A stretch of 22,161 nucleotides of DNA from UBA3951 sp050952125 (GCA_050952125.1 JBMNKK010000002.1:1-22161), one strand, 5' to 3'. Counted from the stretch's first letter, positions 1-7,755 are shown. Program-made: numbers and translations. The notes: generated by a model from the letters alone, not told the origin.

Positions 1-142
1 CGAGCCACTGTCCCCATGTCTTGAGCGCCTCTTCGTCGGCAACGATGCGAGGTGTCGAGACGCACCTGGACTGGTGCTCGAAGAACTGCCGGATCAGCAC
101 GATCGCCGATTCCCTGTCAGCTTCCGTCAGCTGGCGAATCAC
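1..142 (-). CDS. N-terminus of a GNAT-like acetyltransferase (partial, runs off left edge)
   Basis: The minus strand reads 47 codons without a stop from a GTG at 142 to the window edge, beginning MIRQLTEADRESAIVLIRQF. A GGAGG ribosome binding site (plus-strand CCTCC at 151-155) sits 8 nt upstream of the GTG, which fixes the start. The pattern of a short beta strand, then L-T-x-x-D and an amphipathic helix is typical of the first strand and helix of GNAT N-acetyltransferases. The acetyl-CoA binding motif would lie outside the window, so the family call is inference from the N-terminus only. It lies downstream of the amylase/glucanotransferase gene on the same strand, separated by about 178 bp that hold no gene I can support. 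Confidence 0.5.
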   Translation of the reverse strand, partial: MIRQLTEADRESAIVLIRQFFEHQSRCVSTPRIVADEEALKTWGQWL

Positions 143-319
143 CTGTTGGACCTCCTACTCTCCACAATCTGAGACCTGCGGCTGCGGGCTGTTTTGCGAA
201 CCCGTCCGCCCTCTCTCACAAGCTTCTGCTCGCGCAAGCCGGGGCGAACCTGCCACTTTCCTTTTTAGCCGTCTCGCGCCGTTCTTCCTTCAACCGGCCC
301 GGCTTGTGTTTGGTAGAGC

Positions 320-1073
320 CTATCTCGCTTGATAGCGACCAGTTTCAATACCTGTCATCCTCAGCCACTTCGTTCTCTCCGGAGTGAGGTCGCCGGGCTT
401 CCATGCGCCACGTCCAGTTGTCGTCCACGGTGCCGGGGGTGTTCATGCGGGCGTCGCTCCCTAGCCCGAGGATATCCTGTAACGGGATGATCACCCACTT
501 GGCGTCGCTCTCGTAGATGCGCTGCAGGATGCGCCGGGCGAGTTTTTCCCGCGCTGCGCTAGAGAGGTCGGCAGCTCCCCGGCCATACCACCCCATCAAC
601 GTATCGTTGTCGTGCGTGCCGGAGTAGTAGACACACTCCGTGTCAGTCAAACGGATTCGGGTGCCCGCGAACGTGTGCCTCATCGCTGGCTGACTCCTCA
701 AACTGGTAGATCCTCATTCCGGGCAGACCGAGGATGTTCTTCAGGTTTCCGCACTCCGGGAGTGATAAACCCGAGGTCTTCCGCTATGAAGGGCAGTTCC
801 CCGAACTCTGCCTTGAGTGCCTCGAAAAATCTTTTTCCGGGACCTTTCAGCCACCTCCCTTTCTCGGCGGTGGCCTCGCTAGCGGGAACCTCCCCAAAAC
901 GCCTCAAATCCCCGGAAGTGGTCTAGCCGGACATAGTCGCAGAGCGTCAGCGCCTGGCGTATCCTCTTCTTCCACCAGGAGTAGCCGTCCTTTTCCATCT
1001 CGCGCCAGTTGTATACCGGGTTTCCCCAAAGCTGCCCCGGTCTCGCTGAAGTAGTCCGGCGGGACGCCGGCCC
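320..1073 (-). pseudogene. malQ: C-terminal half of the GH77 (MalQ) domain, split by six +1 frameshifts
   Basis: Continuous MalQ homology can be read only by switching frame. Segments in order are AGVPPDYFSETG, then QLWGNP...VRLDHFRGFEAFW, EVPASE...IAEDLGFITPGVR, NLKNILGLPGMRIYQFEE, TDTECVYYSGTHDNDT...LGLGSDARMNTPGTVDDNW, and finally KPGDLTPERTKWLR to a TAG at 320-322. The breaks are at about 1072 (extra G), 1037 (G), 893 (G), 747 (A), 651-690 (position unclear) and 401 (G). Each is one extra base, mostly in a short homopolymer, and six insertions restore the original frame exactly. The GH77 catalytic residues (nucleophile in RLDHFRG, acid/base in IAEDLG, Asp in GTHDND) all lie in shifted segments. 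This is either real decay of the glucanotransferase half or consensus error. Repaired, the fusion would be about 1209 aa. Confidence 0.8.
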
Positions 1074-3955
1074 ACTGCTTCAGGGTTGCCGAGCTCGTCA
1101 AGTTTGAACAGCCTTCTGCTCGCCCATGTGTCGGTGCTGTCGGCGTCCGCGTAGATGGGAATATCGCCGATGATCCTCACGCCTTTGCTGTTGGCGTAGT
1201 CTCTTAGCCGCATCCATTGGCGGAAGAAAATGTACTGCAGGAAGCAGCCGAAATGCACCTCCTTTGACAGCTGCCTCCTTAGGCGCGCCAGTGTTTCGGG
1301 GTCTCGCATTGCTGCACCGGCTTCCCATTTTGTCCAGGAGAGGCCGCCATAGCGCTCCTTGAGCGCCGTGAAGAGACAGCAGTCGCTGAGCCATGACCTG
1401 TTCTTCCGCATGAACGCCCGGAATGACGCGAGTGTGGGGCAATCAGCTTTGCTGCCTGCCTTCTTTGTTCCGCTCGCTTCTCGGAACCTTTCCCAGGCTT
1501 GGCGGAAAAGCCTCTCCTTCACTTCCCGCACCAGAGGATAATCCACTTTTCTGGGGTTCCGGTAGCGTGCAGACAGCCGGTCCAGCTCCTTGCGCACCTC
1601 CTCCTGGGTCAGGAGGCCTTCCTCCAGCAAGAAGTCAGGGCTGATGAGGAGCGGGTTGCCTGCCATCGCCGAGGGACTCCGGTAAGGGGAGTTTCCGGGG
1701 CCCATGGGGTTCAGGGGCAGGATCTGCCACAGCCTCTGCCCTGACTCCGCGAGGAAGTCCACGAAGCGATATGCGTCTTTTCCCATGTCACCGATCCCCC
1801 ACCGGGAGGGCAGCGACGTGACGTGGAGCAGGATTCCGCAGCTGCGTTCAGACAACGGTGTTCTGGCCGGCCTCGACTCGCGATGCAGGATGTAGAACAC
1901 TTGGCCCTCCAGAGGCTTGAGAGTGGTAGTGATGACCTGTGAGTCCGGCGTCACCTTTTCGCCTGAGAGCAACTCTAGGACGAGGACCCCTGCTCTGCCG
2001 CCAGAAGGCTCGCTGCTCTTTACGTCAGGAATCCTGTCGGATGATCCGCCTGGGTCGGTGCCCGGCACATGCACCGGCAGACCGATCTGGATATCCTCGA
2101 ACCTGTTCCTATTCGCGCAAACAATGATCTCTTCGCGCGCCGTTCGAGTCCTGAAGCCCAGCACGTCGTCGCCGATGCTGAACGGGTCGAAGTCTCCTTC
2201 CCTTATGACGTCGTAATCCTTCCGCAGCCAGACGAGTTTCTTGTGCCAATCGAGGAGAGCCTTGTCCTCGCGGCCCCAAGGATAAGTGCCGCGGTTGTAA
2301 GGATCGGAGTAGCCCTCCAGACCGGCTTCATCTCCGTAGTAGATGCACGGCACTCCGGGGAGGGTCATCTGGAGGAGAGACAGCAGCTTCAGCCGCTTGA
2401 CCGCCTTCTTGCGCGCCGGGCGAGAGAGTCGAAAGTCTTCTCTCTCGGCTGACGTCAGGCTTTCCTCAGGCGGAGCGTCGCCGAGCAGCGTTAGGATCCG
2501 TGCCCTGTCGTGGCTGCCGATGAGGTTCATCGATGCCTTGAAATTCTCAGGAGGGTAGTTTTCGTAGAGGCTCATGATCCTTGTGACCGCGCCCTTCGCG
2601 CTCCACATGCCGAGGACGTACTTGAGAAGGGCCTCCCTGAGAGGGTAGTTCATCGCCGAATCGAGCTCGTCGCCGAAAAGGTACTCTCGCCGTTTTCCGT
2701 AGCTTACCTTATTGGAGGCATCTTCCCAGACTTCGCCGATGAGCACGGCTTCGGGGTCGGTCTCCTTCACAGCAAGGCGGAGGCGCTTGATGAACTCGTC
2801 CGGCAGTTCATCCGCCACATCCAGGCGCCACCCCTTGGCCCCCTTATTCAGCCAAAAGCGCGCGACACCGTGCTCGCGCCCGAGGATGAAGTCCATGTAG
2901 GAGGGGTCCAGTTCATTCACGTTGGGAAGGTCTTCCTCCCCCCACCAGGACTCGTACTCGCCGCCAGGGCGGCTTAACTTGTACCAGGAGTAGTAAGGCG
3001 ATATTTCTGCCTGGTAAGCCCCTAATTCGGGGTAATGCCCGTACTTATTGAAGTATCTGCTGTCGGCACCCGTGTGGCTGAAGACGCCGTCTAGGATGAC
3101 GGAGATGCCTCTCTTTTCGGCCTCGCGTATCAGGCGGACGAACGTCGATAAGTCTCCGTACATCGGATCGATCTTGAGATAATCGCCTGTATCGTATTTG
3201 TGGTTGCTCGCCGCCTCGAAGATGGGGTTCAAGTAGATGATGCCGATCCCCAACTCCTCCAGGTACGGCAGCTTCGCGATTACTCCCTCAAGGTTTCCTC
3301 CGAAGAAGGTCCACCGCCTGACCCTCCCTTTTTCGTCCCTCACGTAGAAAGGCGTGTCATCCCAGTGAGCATGGAGCAGGGCTTTCTTCTTTGGGTTCAG
3401 CACCGCACCGCCGGGATTGCCGTTGAGGAACCGATCCACGTAGATCTGGTACATGACTTCCTTCTTGAACCACGAAGGGACGATGGACGGCCTGTAGACA
3501 GTGATCTGGTAAGGGAGCCCTTCCTTTCCGGAGAGCATCCCTTCTCCGCCGAGCCTCTCGGAGTTGTTATGGTACCTGTAAGTCTTGCCGCCGGCCTTCA
3601 TTTCAAAGGTGTACCACACCAATCCCGGTTCCTGCGGGAGGAGGACTGTAGCCTCGAAGATGGTGCCTATGGAGAATTCACGTGACAACGAGGAAAGGTC
3701 TTCACGGTGGACCGGCAGCATCGGCTGCAGAACCTTTCCGCCGCCGGTTTCAAGGCGTACGAAGCACTCGTCGACCGGCGCGTCGCTCCCGACCATCAGC
3801 CGTAGTGTCACTTTGTCGCCGCAGCGGCGAGCGCCGAATGGTGCCCGGTACCGCAGGTCCTGGGAGTCGTGATAGGCGCTGAGCGGCGGCCGCGAGTCTG
3901 CGTCTACACTGCACTCCTCGGCGTTTGAATGCTCTTGGATGTGAGTTTTTCTCAT
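947..3955 (-). CDS. GH13 alpha-amylase / GH77 4-alpha-glucanotransferase fusion (reading frame as it stands, 1002 aa)
   Basis: The N-terminal ~700 residues form a GH13 amylase/neopullulanase-type enzyme that hydrolyses alpha-1,4 glucans. An N-terminal beta domain (about 30-150) precedes a TIM barrel with all four conserved regions: DGVFSHTG at 289, GWRLDV with nucleophile D379, GEVW with acid/base E408, and GSHD with D483. From about residue 700 a GH77 amylomaltase (MalQ) domain starts (CGILLHVTSLPS). Fused GH13-MalQ proteins are known in Firmicutes and would act on cytoplasmic maltodextrin or glycogen; no signal peptide is seen. After codon ~961 the frame leaves the MalQ sequence and the last ~40 residues are out-of-frame, so the protein as written lacks the GH77 catalytic half. 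No good ribosome binding site precedes the ATG at 3955, so the start is uncertain. It is divergent from the M28 gene across a 114-bp gap. Confidence 0.88.
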   Translation of the reverse strand: MRKTHIQEHSNAEECSVDADSRPPLSAYHDSQDLRYRAPFGARRCGDKVTLRLMVGSDAPVDECFVRLETGGGKVLQPMLPVHREDLSSLSREFSIGTIFEATVLLPQEPGLVWYTFEMKAGGKTYRYHNNSERLGGEGMLSGKEGLPYQITVYRPSIVPSWFKKEVMYQIYVDRFLNGNPGGAVLNPKKKALLHAHWDDTPFYVRDEKGRVRRWTFFGGNLEGVIAKLPYLEELGIGIIYLNPIFEAASNHKYDTGDYLKIDPMYGDLSTFVRLIREAEKRGISVILDGVFSHTGADSRYFNKYGHYPELGAYQAEISPYYSWYKLSRPGGEYESWWGEEDLPNVNELDPSYMDFILGREHGVARFWLNKGAKGWRLDVADELPDEFIKRLRLAVKETDPEAVLIGEVWEDASNKVSYGKRREYLFGDELDSAMNYPLREALLKYVLGMWSAKGAVTRIMSLYENYPPENFKASMNLIGSHDRARILTLLGDAPPEESLTSAEREDFRLSRPARKKAVKRLKLLSLLQMTLPGVPCIYYGDEAGLEGYSDPYNRGTYPWGREDKALLDWHKKLVWLRKDYDVIREGDFDPFSIGDDVLGFRTRTAREEIIVCANRNRFEDIQIGLPVHVPGTDPGGSSDRIPDVKSSEPSGGRAGVLVLELLSGEKVTPDSQVITTTLKPLEGQVFYILHRESRPARTPLSERSCGILLHVTSLPSRWGIGDMGKDAYRFVDFLAESGQRLWQILPLNPMGPGNSPYRSPSAMAGNPLLISPDFLLEEGLLTQEEVRKELDRLSARYRNPRKVDYPLVREVKERLFRQAWERFREASGTKKAGSKADCPTLASFRAFMRKNRSWLSDCCLFTALKERYGGLSWTKWEAGAAMRDPETLARLRRQLSKEVHFGCFLQYIFFRQWMRLRDYANSKGVRIIGDIPIYADADSTDTWASRRLFKLDELGNPEAVGRRPAGLLQRDRGSFGETRYTTGARWKRTATPGGRRGYARR

Positions 3956-4069
3956 GGGGTTAGGGTGTGTCGGAAGCTCGCGCTAGATGCCTCATCGACC
4001 GGGCCGGCGCTTCACAGGTACGCGGGCACTGGTCGTAGAATACGGTAACTTAATGGAGATGCGTGGACT

Positions 4070-5167
4070 GTGAGAGATACGGGAGCATACCAAAAGGAAT
4101 TCAGCGATTTCTGCCGCGCAGGCCGTCTTGTAGGCACAATTCATAACACAGAGGCGGCTGCGTTTCTAGAGCGTTCTCTCGAGGCCAGGGGTTTCGTCGC
4201 CCACGCCTACGTGGACCGGCGAGCCTTGGCGAGACCTATCGCGATGGCGTTGGGGATTTTGGCATTCGCGATTCTCTACCTGCTCACCATGGACACGGTA
4301 GCCGCGCCCGCGTTCATGGTGATGATGCTTGGCCCTATCGCGAGGGGCGCTCACAGCATACGCAAAGGCGCTCCGCTCTGCGTGTTCGGCGTGCCGTCCT
4401 CCCCATCCTCTTCGCCGTCTGCGCCTACAATTGTGATAGGAGCGCACTTTGACTCGACATCCGCAATATTCTCCGGATCCCTGGTGGCGCAGTCACTGAA
4501 GCTGCTGGGCTATGGAGTTCTCTGCACTGCCCTCGCCGATTTGGTCTCCCCGTTGGCCGTGTGGGTTGCGGCGGCAGCCGGCGGTTACTTCATGTTCGGG
4601 AACGCGTCCAGGGGAGGAGATGACAACGCCTCCGGAGTGTTCGCCGTACTTGACTGTGTTGACCGGCTATCTGGCGTTGGCGGGGTCAACATTGTCCCCG
4701 TGTTCTTCAACTTCGAGGAAGTGGGCTTGTTCGGGTCGGCGGCGTTCTTCCGCCGCTACCTCTCGAAGCAGGGCGGAAGCCTTCACGGCATACCCGTTGA
4801 TCACGAGAATGCCTACCTGCTCAACTTCGACTGCGTCGGCAGGGGCAAGAGGATCTTTGTATCCGGAAGCCGGGAACTCGTGGACGACATTCTCGCGACC
4901 AAGACAGCGCAGGATGCCAAAGCTTCGGCCACCGCCTTCTACGCCTCTGACCATCTGTCGTTCAAACGACCTTGGAAAGTAGCCTCCTTTGCGCGGGCGA
5001 ACAGATTGTGGATGCTCGACCTCGCGTGGGTTCACAGCAAGGCGGATGTGCCCGACCAGGTGAATCTCGCTTACATCGACGAGGTAGCCGCGATAGCGGA
5101 GGAGTGCGTGCGAGAGATCGCGGCACGACCCTCATCGCGGCTTACTGCTTGCTCCTCATCCCCGTAA
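4070..5167 (+). CDS. Membrane-anchored M28 family zinc metallopeptidase (365 aa)
   Basis: The M28 (aminopeptidase Y/S) di-zinc signature is complete: HFDS with H126, GGDDNASG with bridging D185, FNFEEVG with catalytic E216 and ligand E217, NFDCVG with D254, and HSKAD with H322. Unlike the soluble M28 enzyme at 12877, this one has strongly hydrophobic stretches at about residues 55-90 and 145-172. The second lies between the first and second zinc motifs, so a membrane segment is inserted inside the catalytic domain. It probably trims peptides at the membrane; the substrate is unknown. The start is a GTG. A GGAG lies about 12 nt upstream, and an ATG at 4059 opens only a four-codon ORF whose stop overlaps the GTG. 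The 3' end overlaps the convergent membrane-protein gene by 26 bp. Confidence 0.85.
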   Translation: MRDTGAYQKEFSDFCRAGRLVGTIHNTEAAAFLERSLEARGFVAHAYVDRRALARPIAMALGILAFAILYLLTMDTVAAPAFMVMMLGPIARGAHSIRKGAPLCVFGVPSSPSSSPSAPTIVIGAHFDSTSAIFSGSLVAQSLKLLGYGVLCTALADLVSPLAVWVAAAAGGYFMFGNASRGGDDNASGVFAVLDCVDRLSGVGGVNIVPVFFNFEEVGLFGSAAFFRRYLSKQGGSLHGIPVDHENAYLLNFDCVGRGKRIFVSGSRELVDDILATKTAQDAKASATAFYASDHLSFKRPWKVASFARANRLWMLDLAWVHSKADVPDQVNLAYIDEVAAIAEECVREIAARPSSRLTACSSSP

Positions 5168-5657
5168 CCAGAAGGCGGCCTCCTATGAAGAGACAGAAAG
5201 CCATCACCGGAACGAGCGGAAGAGCGAGTTCGCGCATGGTCGTCAACATTCTGCCGAAAAACACCGCAGATATGCCGAGCATACCGCCGGCCATGCCCAA
5301 CTGCCGGTGACGCGGACAGTCGAAGTTGAGGAAGGTGCCGGTATGCCTCCAGTACAGCACCAAAGACGACAAGAACATGGCGTATATGATGGTGAATGCA
5401 ACGATCCCCCAGGGAGAAAGGATCTTCACCGGTTCCCCCCGCGAGTATCTCAGCACGTTGTCGGCTATCCAGCCGCCGAAGACCAATAGACCGGTCACCG
5501 AAAGGGTGAAGACGGACGCCTTTTGATACACCGCTCTTGTCATTTCATCAGTCTCTACGGAGCCGCCCCTGCGGAGTACAATCGTGGTTCTGATCGCAAC
5601 CGCTGCGATCCCCACGGCAAGGCCGCTCACGAAGCCCATGAAACCCCAGAAACTCAT
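5142..5657 (-). CDS. Four-helix membrane protein, DUF2178-like (171 aa)
   Basis: This is a small integral membrane protein with hydrophobic segments at about residues 4-23, 50-67, 82-103 and 119-165 (probably two helices). A polar loop after the first helix reads RRGGSVETDEMTRAVYQKAS. The layout of a first helix, a 'DER/DEM' loop, paired helices and a short basic tail (GMRSKQ) resembles DUF2178-type proteins, which are commonly encoded directly behind a Cro-type HTH gene. That arrangement is present here: its ATG overlaps the stop of the HTH gene in an ATGA, so the two are translationally coupled. It may sense or modulate something at the membrane together with the regulator, but no biochemical role is known. 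Family assignment rests on architecture and context. Confidence 0.7.
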   Translation of the reverse strand: MSFWGFMGFVSGLAVGIAAVAIRTTIVLRRGGSVETDEMTRAVYQKASVFTLSVTGLLVFGGWIADNVLRYSRGEPVKILSPWGIVAFTIIYAMFLSSLVLYWRHTGTFLNFDCPRHRQLGMAGGMLGISAVFFGRMLTTMRELALPLVPVMAFCLFIGGRLLVTGMRSKQ

Positions 5658-5863
5658 CGAGATCCCTCCCTACCTTCATACAGGAACACGTTGTCGACCG
5701 TGGTGTTGAAGAGGCGCGCCAGCTTAAATGCCAGTTCCAGCGTGGGATTGTACTTGTTGTTCTCAATGGCGTTTATCGTCTGGCGGGTCACTCCGACTCG
5801 CCTCGCCACTTCCTCCTGCGTAAGCCCCAGCGCCTCGCGAAGTGACTGGATGCGGTTGTTCAT
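5654..5863 (-). CDS. Cro/XRE-type HTH transcriptional regulator (69 aa)
   Basis: This is a compact single-domain regulator beginning MNNRIQSLREALGLTQEEVA. The XRE helix-turn-helix spans about residues 15-36 (LTQEEVARRVGV, recognition helix TRQTINAIENN), followed by YNPTLELAFKLARLFNTTVDNVF, the usual C-terminal helices. It matches the small regulator family that pairs with multi-helix membrane proteins, and it is coupled to the following gene by a 4-bp ATGA overlap. A GGAAGG sits upstream of the ATG at an acceptable distance. Its promoter carries TGTCAAA half-sites over the -35 and a palindrome just downstream of the -10, so negative autoregulation is likely. Confidence 0.88.
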   Translation of the reverse strand: MNNRIQSLREALGLTQEEVARRVGVTRQTINAIENNKYNPTLELAFKLARLFNTTVDNVFLYEGREGSR

Positions 5864-5885
5864 CGTCTTGCTGTCCGCCTTCCTG

Positions 5886-5903
5886 TGTCAAAAGTCTTTG
5901 ACA
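5886..5903. promoter_or_regulatory. Palindromic operator TGTCAAA-N4-TTTGACA
   Basis: TGTCAAAAGTCTTTGACA is a perfect 7-bp inverted repeat with a 4-nt spacer, lying between the -10 and the HTH start codon. A third half-site (TGTCAAA at 5933-5939) overlaps the -35. The arrangement is what an autorepressing Cro-type dimer would bind; that the HTH protein binds it is inferred. Confidence 0.55.
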
Positions 5904-5908
5904 TCCCG

Positions 5909-5938
5909 ATGATAGATCGGCGCGGCGACACATGTCAA
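5909..5938 (-). promoter_or_regulatory. Sigma-A-type promoter of the HTH/membrane-protein operon
   Basis: On the minus strand a perfect -35 TTGACA (plus 5933-5938) is followed after 18 nt by TATCAT (plus 5909-5914), about 45 bp upstream of the HTH ATG. The -35 is embedded in TTTGACA, one arm of the adjacent operator-like repeat. Confidence 0.65.
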
Positions 5939-5971
5939 ACACTTTTTACATCAGGGGTATATCGCGGCGGA

Positions 5972-6682
5972 TTAGTTACGGGGACGCAATTTAGTTGCAG
6001 CTGCTTGACGGCGGGCTGCAGCGATAGCTCGCGCGTGCCCCCTGAATCCTGCAGCGAGGTACTCAACGCTGTTCCTGGCCCTTTTTCCGATCTCGCCGCT
6101 CGCGAGGAGAGTGTCAGTCTTGCGGCAGTATTCCTCATCGCCTGTCAGGAGATATGCGCGCCGGTAGCAGTCGATAGCCAGCAAAGGGTTGCGCTCCACC
6201 TGCTCGGCTACGGTAGCGAGGAACTCCGCGTTTTCCATCACCGAGGTAAGGAATGCTCGCACGCCGTCGTCAAACCGCTTATCCCATTGGACGTACTCGG
6301 TTCTCACAAAGTCAGATGGAATCTTGGCCCCGGGTTCTTTGATGATGAGTGTGTCCTTTCCGAGTGCCTGCATCATGCCTATCTCATAGAACACGTTGCC
6401 GACAGTCCTTGTCGGCATTCCTTTGTAGATGAGAGCTATCCCTACCGGAACGCTCACGATAAGATCCCAGATCTTGCGAAGATAGTCCTTGCCCGTCGTC
6501 ACGGCGCTGGCGTCAATGAGGCAGTAGTCAGCCTCGCCGAGAACAAGAGTGAGGCGCTTCCTCACCGCCGAGACGATAGGAGGAGCGCCCTCCCCCAGCT
6601 TGCTCATGAAGAAGCATGTTCTGGGTCTGCACGCGGTTGGGGTAGTTACGACGCCGCCACTGGTGGGATCGTACAGAATCAA
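5972..6682 (-). CDS. TIR / nucleoside 2-deoxyribosyltransferase-like protein (236 aa)
   Basis: Residues about 20-140 show the flavodoxin-like fold pattern shared by nucleoside 2-deoxyribosyltransferases and TIR-like domains. There is a first strand CFFMSKLG (23-30), an 'ADYCLIDAS' strand with D57, a hydrophobic strand VGIALIY (80-86), and the hallmark NVFYEIGMMQALGK (96-109) with E100 at the usual catalytic-Glu position, then strand DTLIIKE. The tail (about 160-200, NPLLAIDCYRRAYLLTGDEEY) looks like a single TPR-like helical hairpin, and the C-terminus is very basic. Proteins of this fold cleave N-glycosidic bonds in nucleosides or NAD, and some serve as immune effectors; which applies here cannot be told. 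The ATG overlaps the stop of the upstream 48-aa gene (ATGA), so the two form an operon. The family call is inference from motifs. Confidence 0.55.
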   Translation of the reverse strand: MILYDPTSGGVVTTPTACRPRTCFFMSKLGEGAPPIVSAVRKRLTLVLGEADYCLIDASAVTTGKDYLRKIWDLIVSVPVGIALIYKGMPTRTVGNVFYEIGMMQALGKDTLIIKEPGAKIPSDFVRTEYVQWDKRFDDGVRAFLTSVMENAEFLATVAEQVERNPLLAIDCYRRAYLLTGDEEYCRKTDTLLASGEIGKRARNSVEYLAAGFRGHARAIAAARRQAAATKLRPRN

Positions 6683-6825
6683 CTGTCTTTGGGTTTGCGC
6701 GCTACAGGGATGTTCTTGTATGGACCGGGACTCTTCTTCTCCGCTAAGATACGGCCGGCGTCGCGATCTATCTTCACGTACCTGTCGGTTCTTGGATTGT
6801 GGACCTGGACAATGTCTTTAGCCAA
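6679..6825 (-). CDS. Small basic protein, partner of the TIR/NDT-like gene (48 aa)
   Basis: From a TTG at 6825 the frame encodes a 48-aa protein containing VHNPRTDRYVKIDRDAGRIL and a conserved-looking KKSPGPYKNIPVARK tail. A GGAGTGA lies 7 nt upstream of the TTG, which is why I prefer this start to the ATG at 6978: that ATG would lie upstream of the likely promoter. The first half looks like a small beta hairpin and the end is Lys/Arg-rich. Similar short proteins with 'RYVKID...KKS.GPYK' patterns are familiar as uncharacterised proteins in bacterial genomes, but I know no function. The stop overlaps the ATG of the TIR/NDT-like gene, so coupled translation is expected. Confidence 0.6.
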   Translation of the reverse strand: MAKDIVQVHNPRTDRYVKIDRDAGRILAEKKSPGPYKNIPVARKPKDS

Positions 6826-6935
6826 CCGAGGCTCACTCCATTCCGACGCTAGATTGTCAGTTCTGCTGCGCAGAATCCGGTAGATGATCTCTAGTCCGCC
6901 GATCGACGAGGTCCGCGTTTGTCTTCTTGCACCAT

Positions 6936-6953
6936 GGCATATTATACCATGCC
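6936..6953 (-). promoter_or_regulatory. Extended -10 promoter with overlapping palindrome
   Basis: The minus strand reads TGGTATAAT, a perfect TATAAT (plus 6941-6946) with the TG-n extended -10 element. The -35 region is poor. The -10 is framed by an inverted repeat, GGCAT (6936-6940) and ATGCC (6949-6953), placed to be an operator. It would give a transcript starting near 6934, with about 110 nt of leader before the 48-aa gene. Confidence 0.5.
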
Positions 6954-7130
6954 TGACTTTCAGAGTCCTCCACGACAACTCTCATATTCCGGCCCGCCGA
7001 GTATCTTGCGGAATTTGCAGGAACGGCCACATTGCGGCTATCAGCCGTTATGATACAACTTTGATGAGCGTAACCCTGTGCTACGGGCACGGGGATGCCT
7101 GTCGAGAATGAGGAGGCTAAGGAACGGCGA

Positions 7131-7395
7131 ATGAAGGAGATAACGTATTTCTACCTTGCCCAGTGCCCCCACTGTAAGCGTGCGGATAGGCTTGATCGCG
7201 GAACTCACAGCGGAGAACCCGAGGTTCGCCGAAATCCCCATCAAGAAGATCGAGGAGAGCGAAAACCCGGAGATAGCAGGCAACTACGACTACTACTACG
7301 TGCCTTGCCTGTGGATCGGCAAAGACAAGCTGCATGAGGGAGTTCCCAGCAGGGACAAGATCCGCAGCGTGCTGGAGAAGGCGCTGGAAGAGTAG
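7131..7395 (+). pseudogene. Thioredoxin-like protein, one +1 frameshift
   Basis: The ATG at 7131 starts MKEITYFYLAQCPHCKRADR, a first beta strand followed by a CPHC redox motif, as in glutaredoxin/thioredoxin-fold oxidoreductases. The frame then breaks. Removing one T at about 7192 (CTTGATC to CTGATC) restores LIAELTAENPRFAEIPIKKI, then YVPCLWIGKDKLHEG with the expected Val-cis-Pro type loop, and a stop at 7393-7395, giving about 87 aa. The length, the CPxC motif near residue 12 and the VPC..I.G..K.HEG signature fit small thioredoxin-family proteins of anaerobes. As written it encodes two useless halves. The insertion resembles those in malQ and may be sequence error; a repaired gene would be a cytoplasmic thiol oxidoreductase. 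Confidence 0.72.
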
Positions 7396-7409
7396 CATTG
7401 CGGATACGC

Positions 7410-7616
7410 CTACCTGTGTTGGTCAACGAGGATCGGGTTCCCATCGGGATCTAGGATCATGAGGCTGCCGGGTCCTTTGGTTGCCGGATCTGCCTCGGCG
7501 GCGAACTCGATCCCCTTCTCCCTCAACTCCTCCTGAAGCACTCGCACGTCTTTGAACGGGTTCACTTCCCGCGCGCTATGGTCCCACCCCGGATTGAAGG
7601 TCAGTATGTTCCTCAT
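7410..7616 (-). CDS. VOC-family (glyoxalase-like) protein, C-terminal half only (68 aa)
   Basis: The protein MRNILTFNPGWDH followed by a helix (NPFKDVRVLQEELREKGIEF) and GPGSLMILDPDGNPILVDQH matches the second half of a vicinal oxygen chelate domain: helix, strand, then the DPDGN turn and final strand. A full VOC domain is about 110-130 aa, and the N-terminal beta-alpha-beta-beta-beta unit is missing. The ~140 bp between this ORF and the HNH gene contain no such sequence in any frame I checked. It is therefore a truncated remnant or an unusually short member that would need to dimerise. The N-terminal extension to an ATG at 7655 adds no recognisable sequence. Confidence 0.55.
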   Translation of the reverse strand: MRNILTFNPGWDHSAREVNPFKDVRVLQEELREKGIEFAAEADPATKGPGSLMILDPDGNPILVDQHR

Positions 7617-7755
7617 GAGTTGACAATTGGCAACTCGGTGTGTTGTTCTGTTCATGAAGGCACCTGGAGCGTGCGTACGGACTAGTCAGCAGCTAGCGCA
7701 TGGAAAGCTGTCCACCTACGTACTGCAAGAGCCACTACGGGGGAGGTGACCTGCG

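Noticed and set aside
2510..2977. 155-aa plus-strand ORF within the amylase
   Set aside because: Antisense shadow across the GH13 catalytic motifs.
5885..6883. 332-aa plus-strand ORF opposite the TIR/NDT-like gene
   Set aside because: It has no recognisable motif or ribosome binding site, while the opposite strand has family motifs, ATGA coupling and a promoter.
6857..6960. 28-codon ORF in the leader of the 48-aa gene as a regulatory peptide
   Set aside because: It lacks a ribosome binding site and would begin within a few bases of the transcription start.
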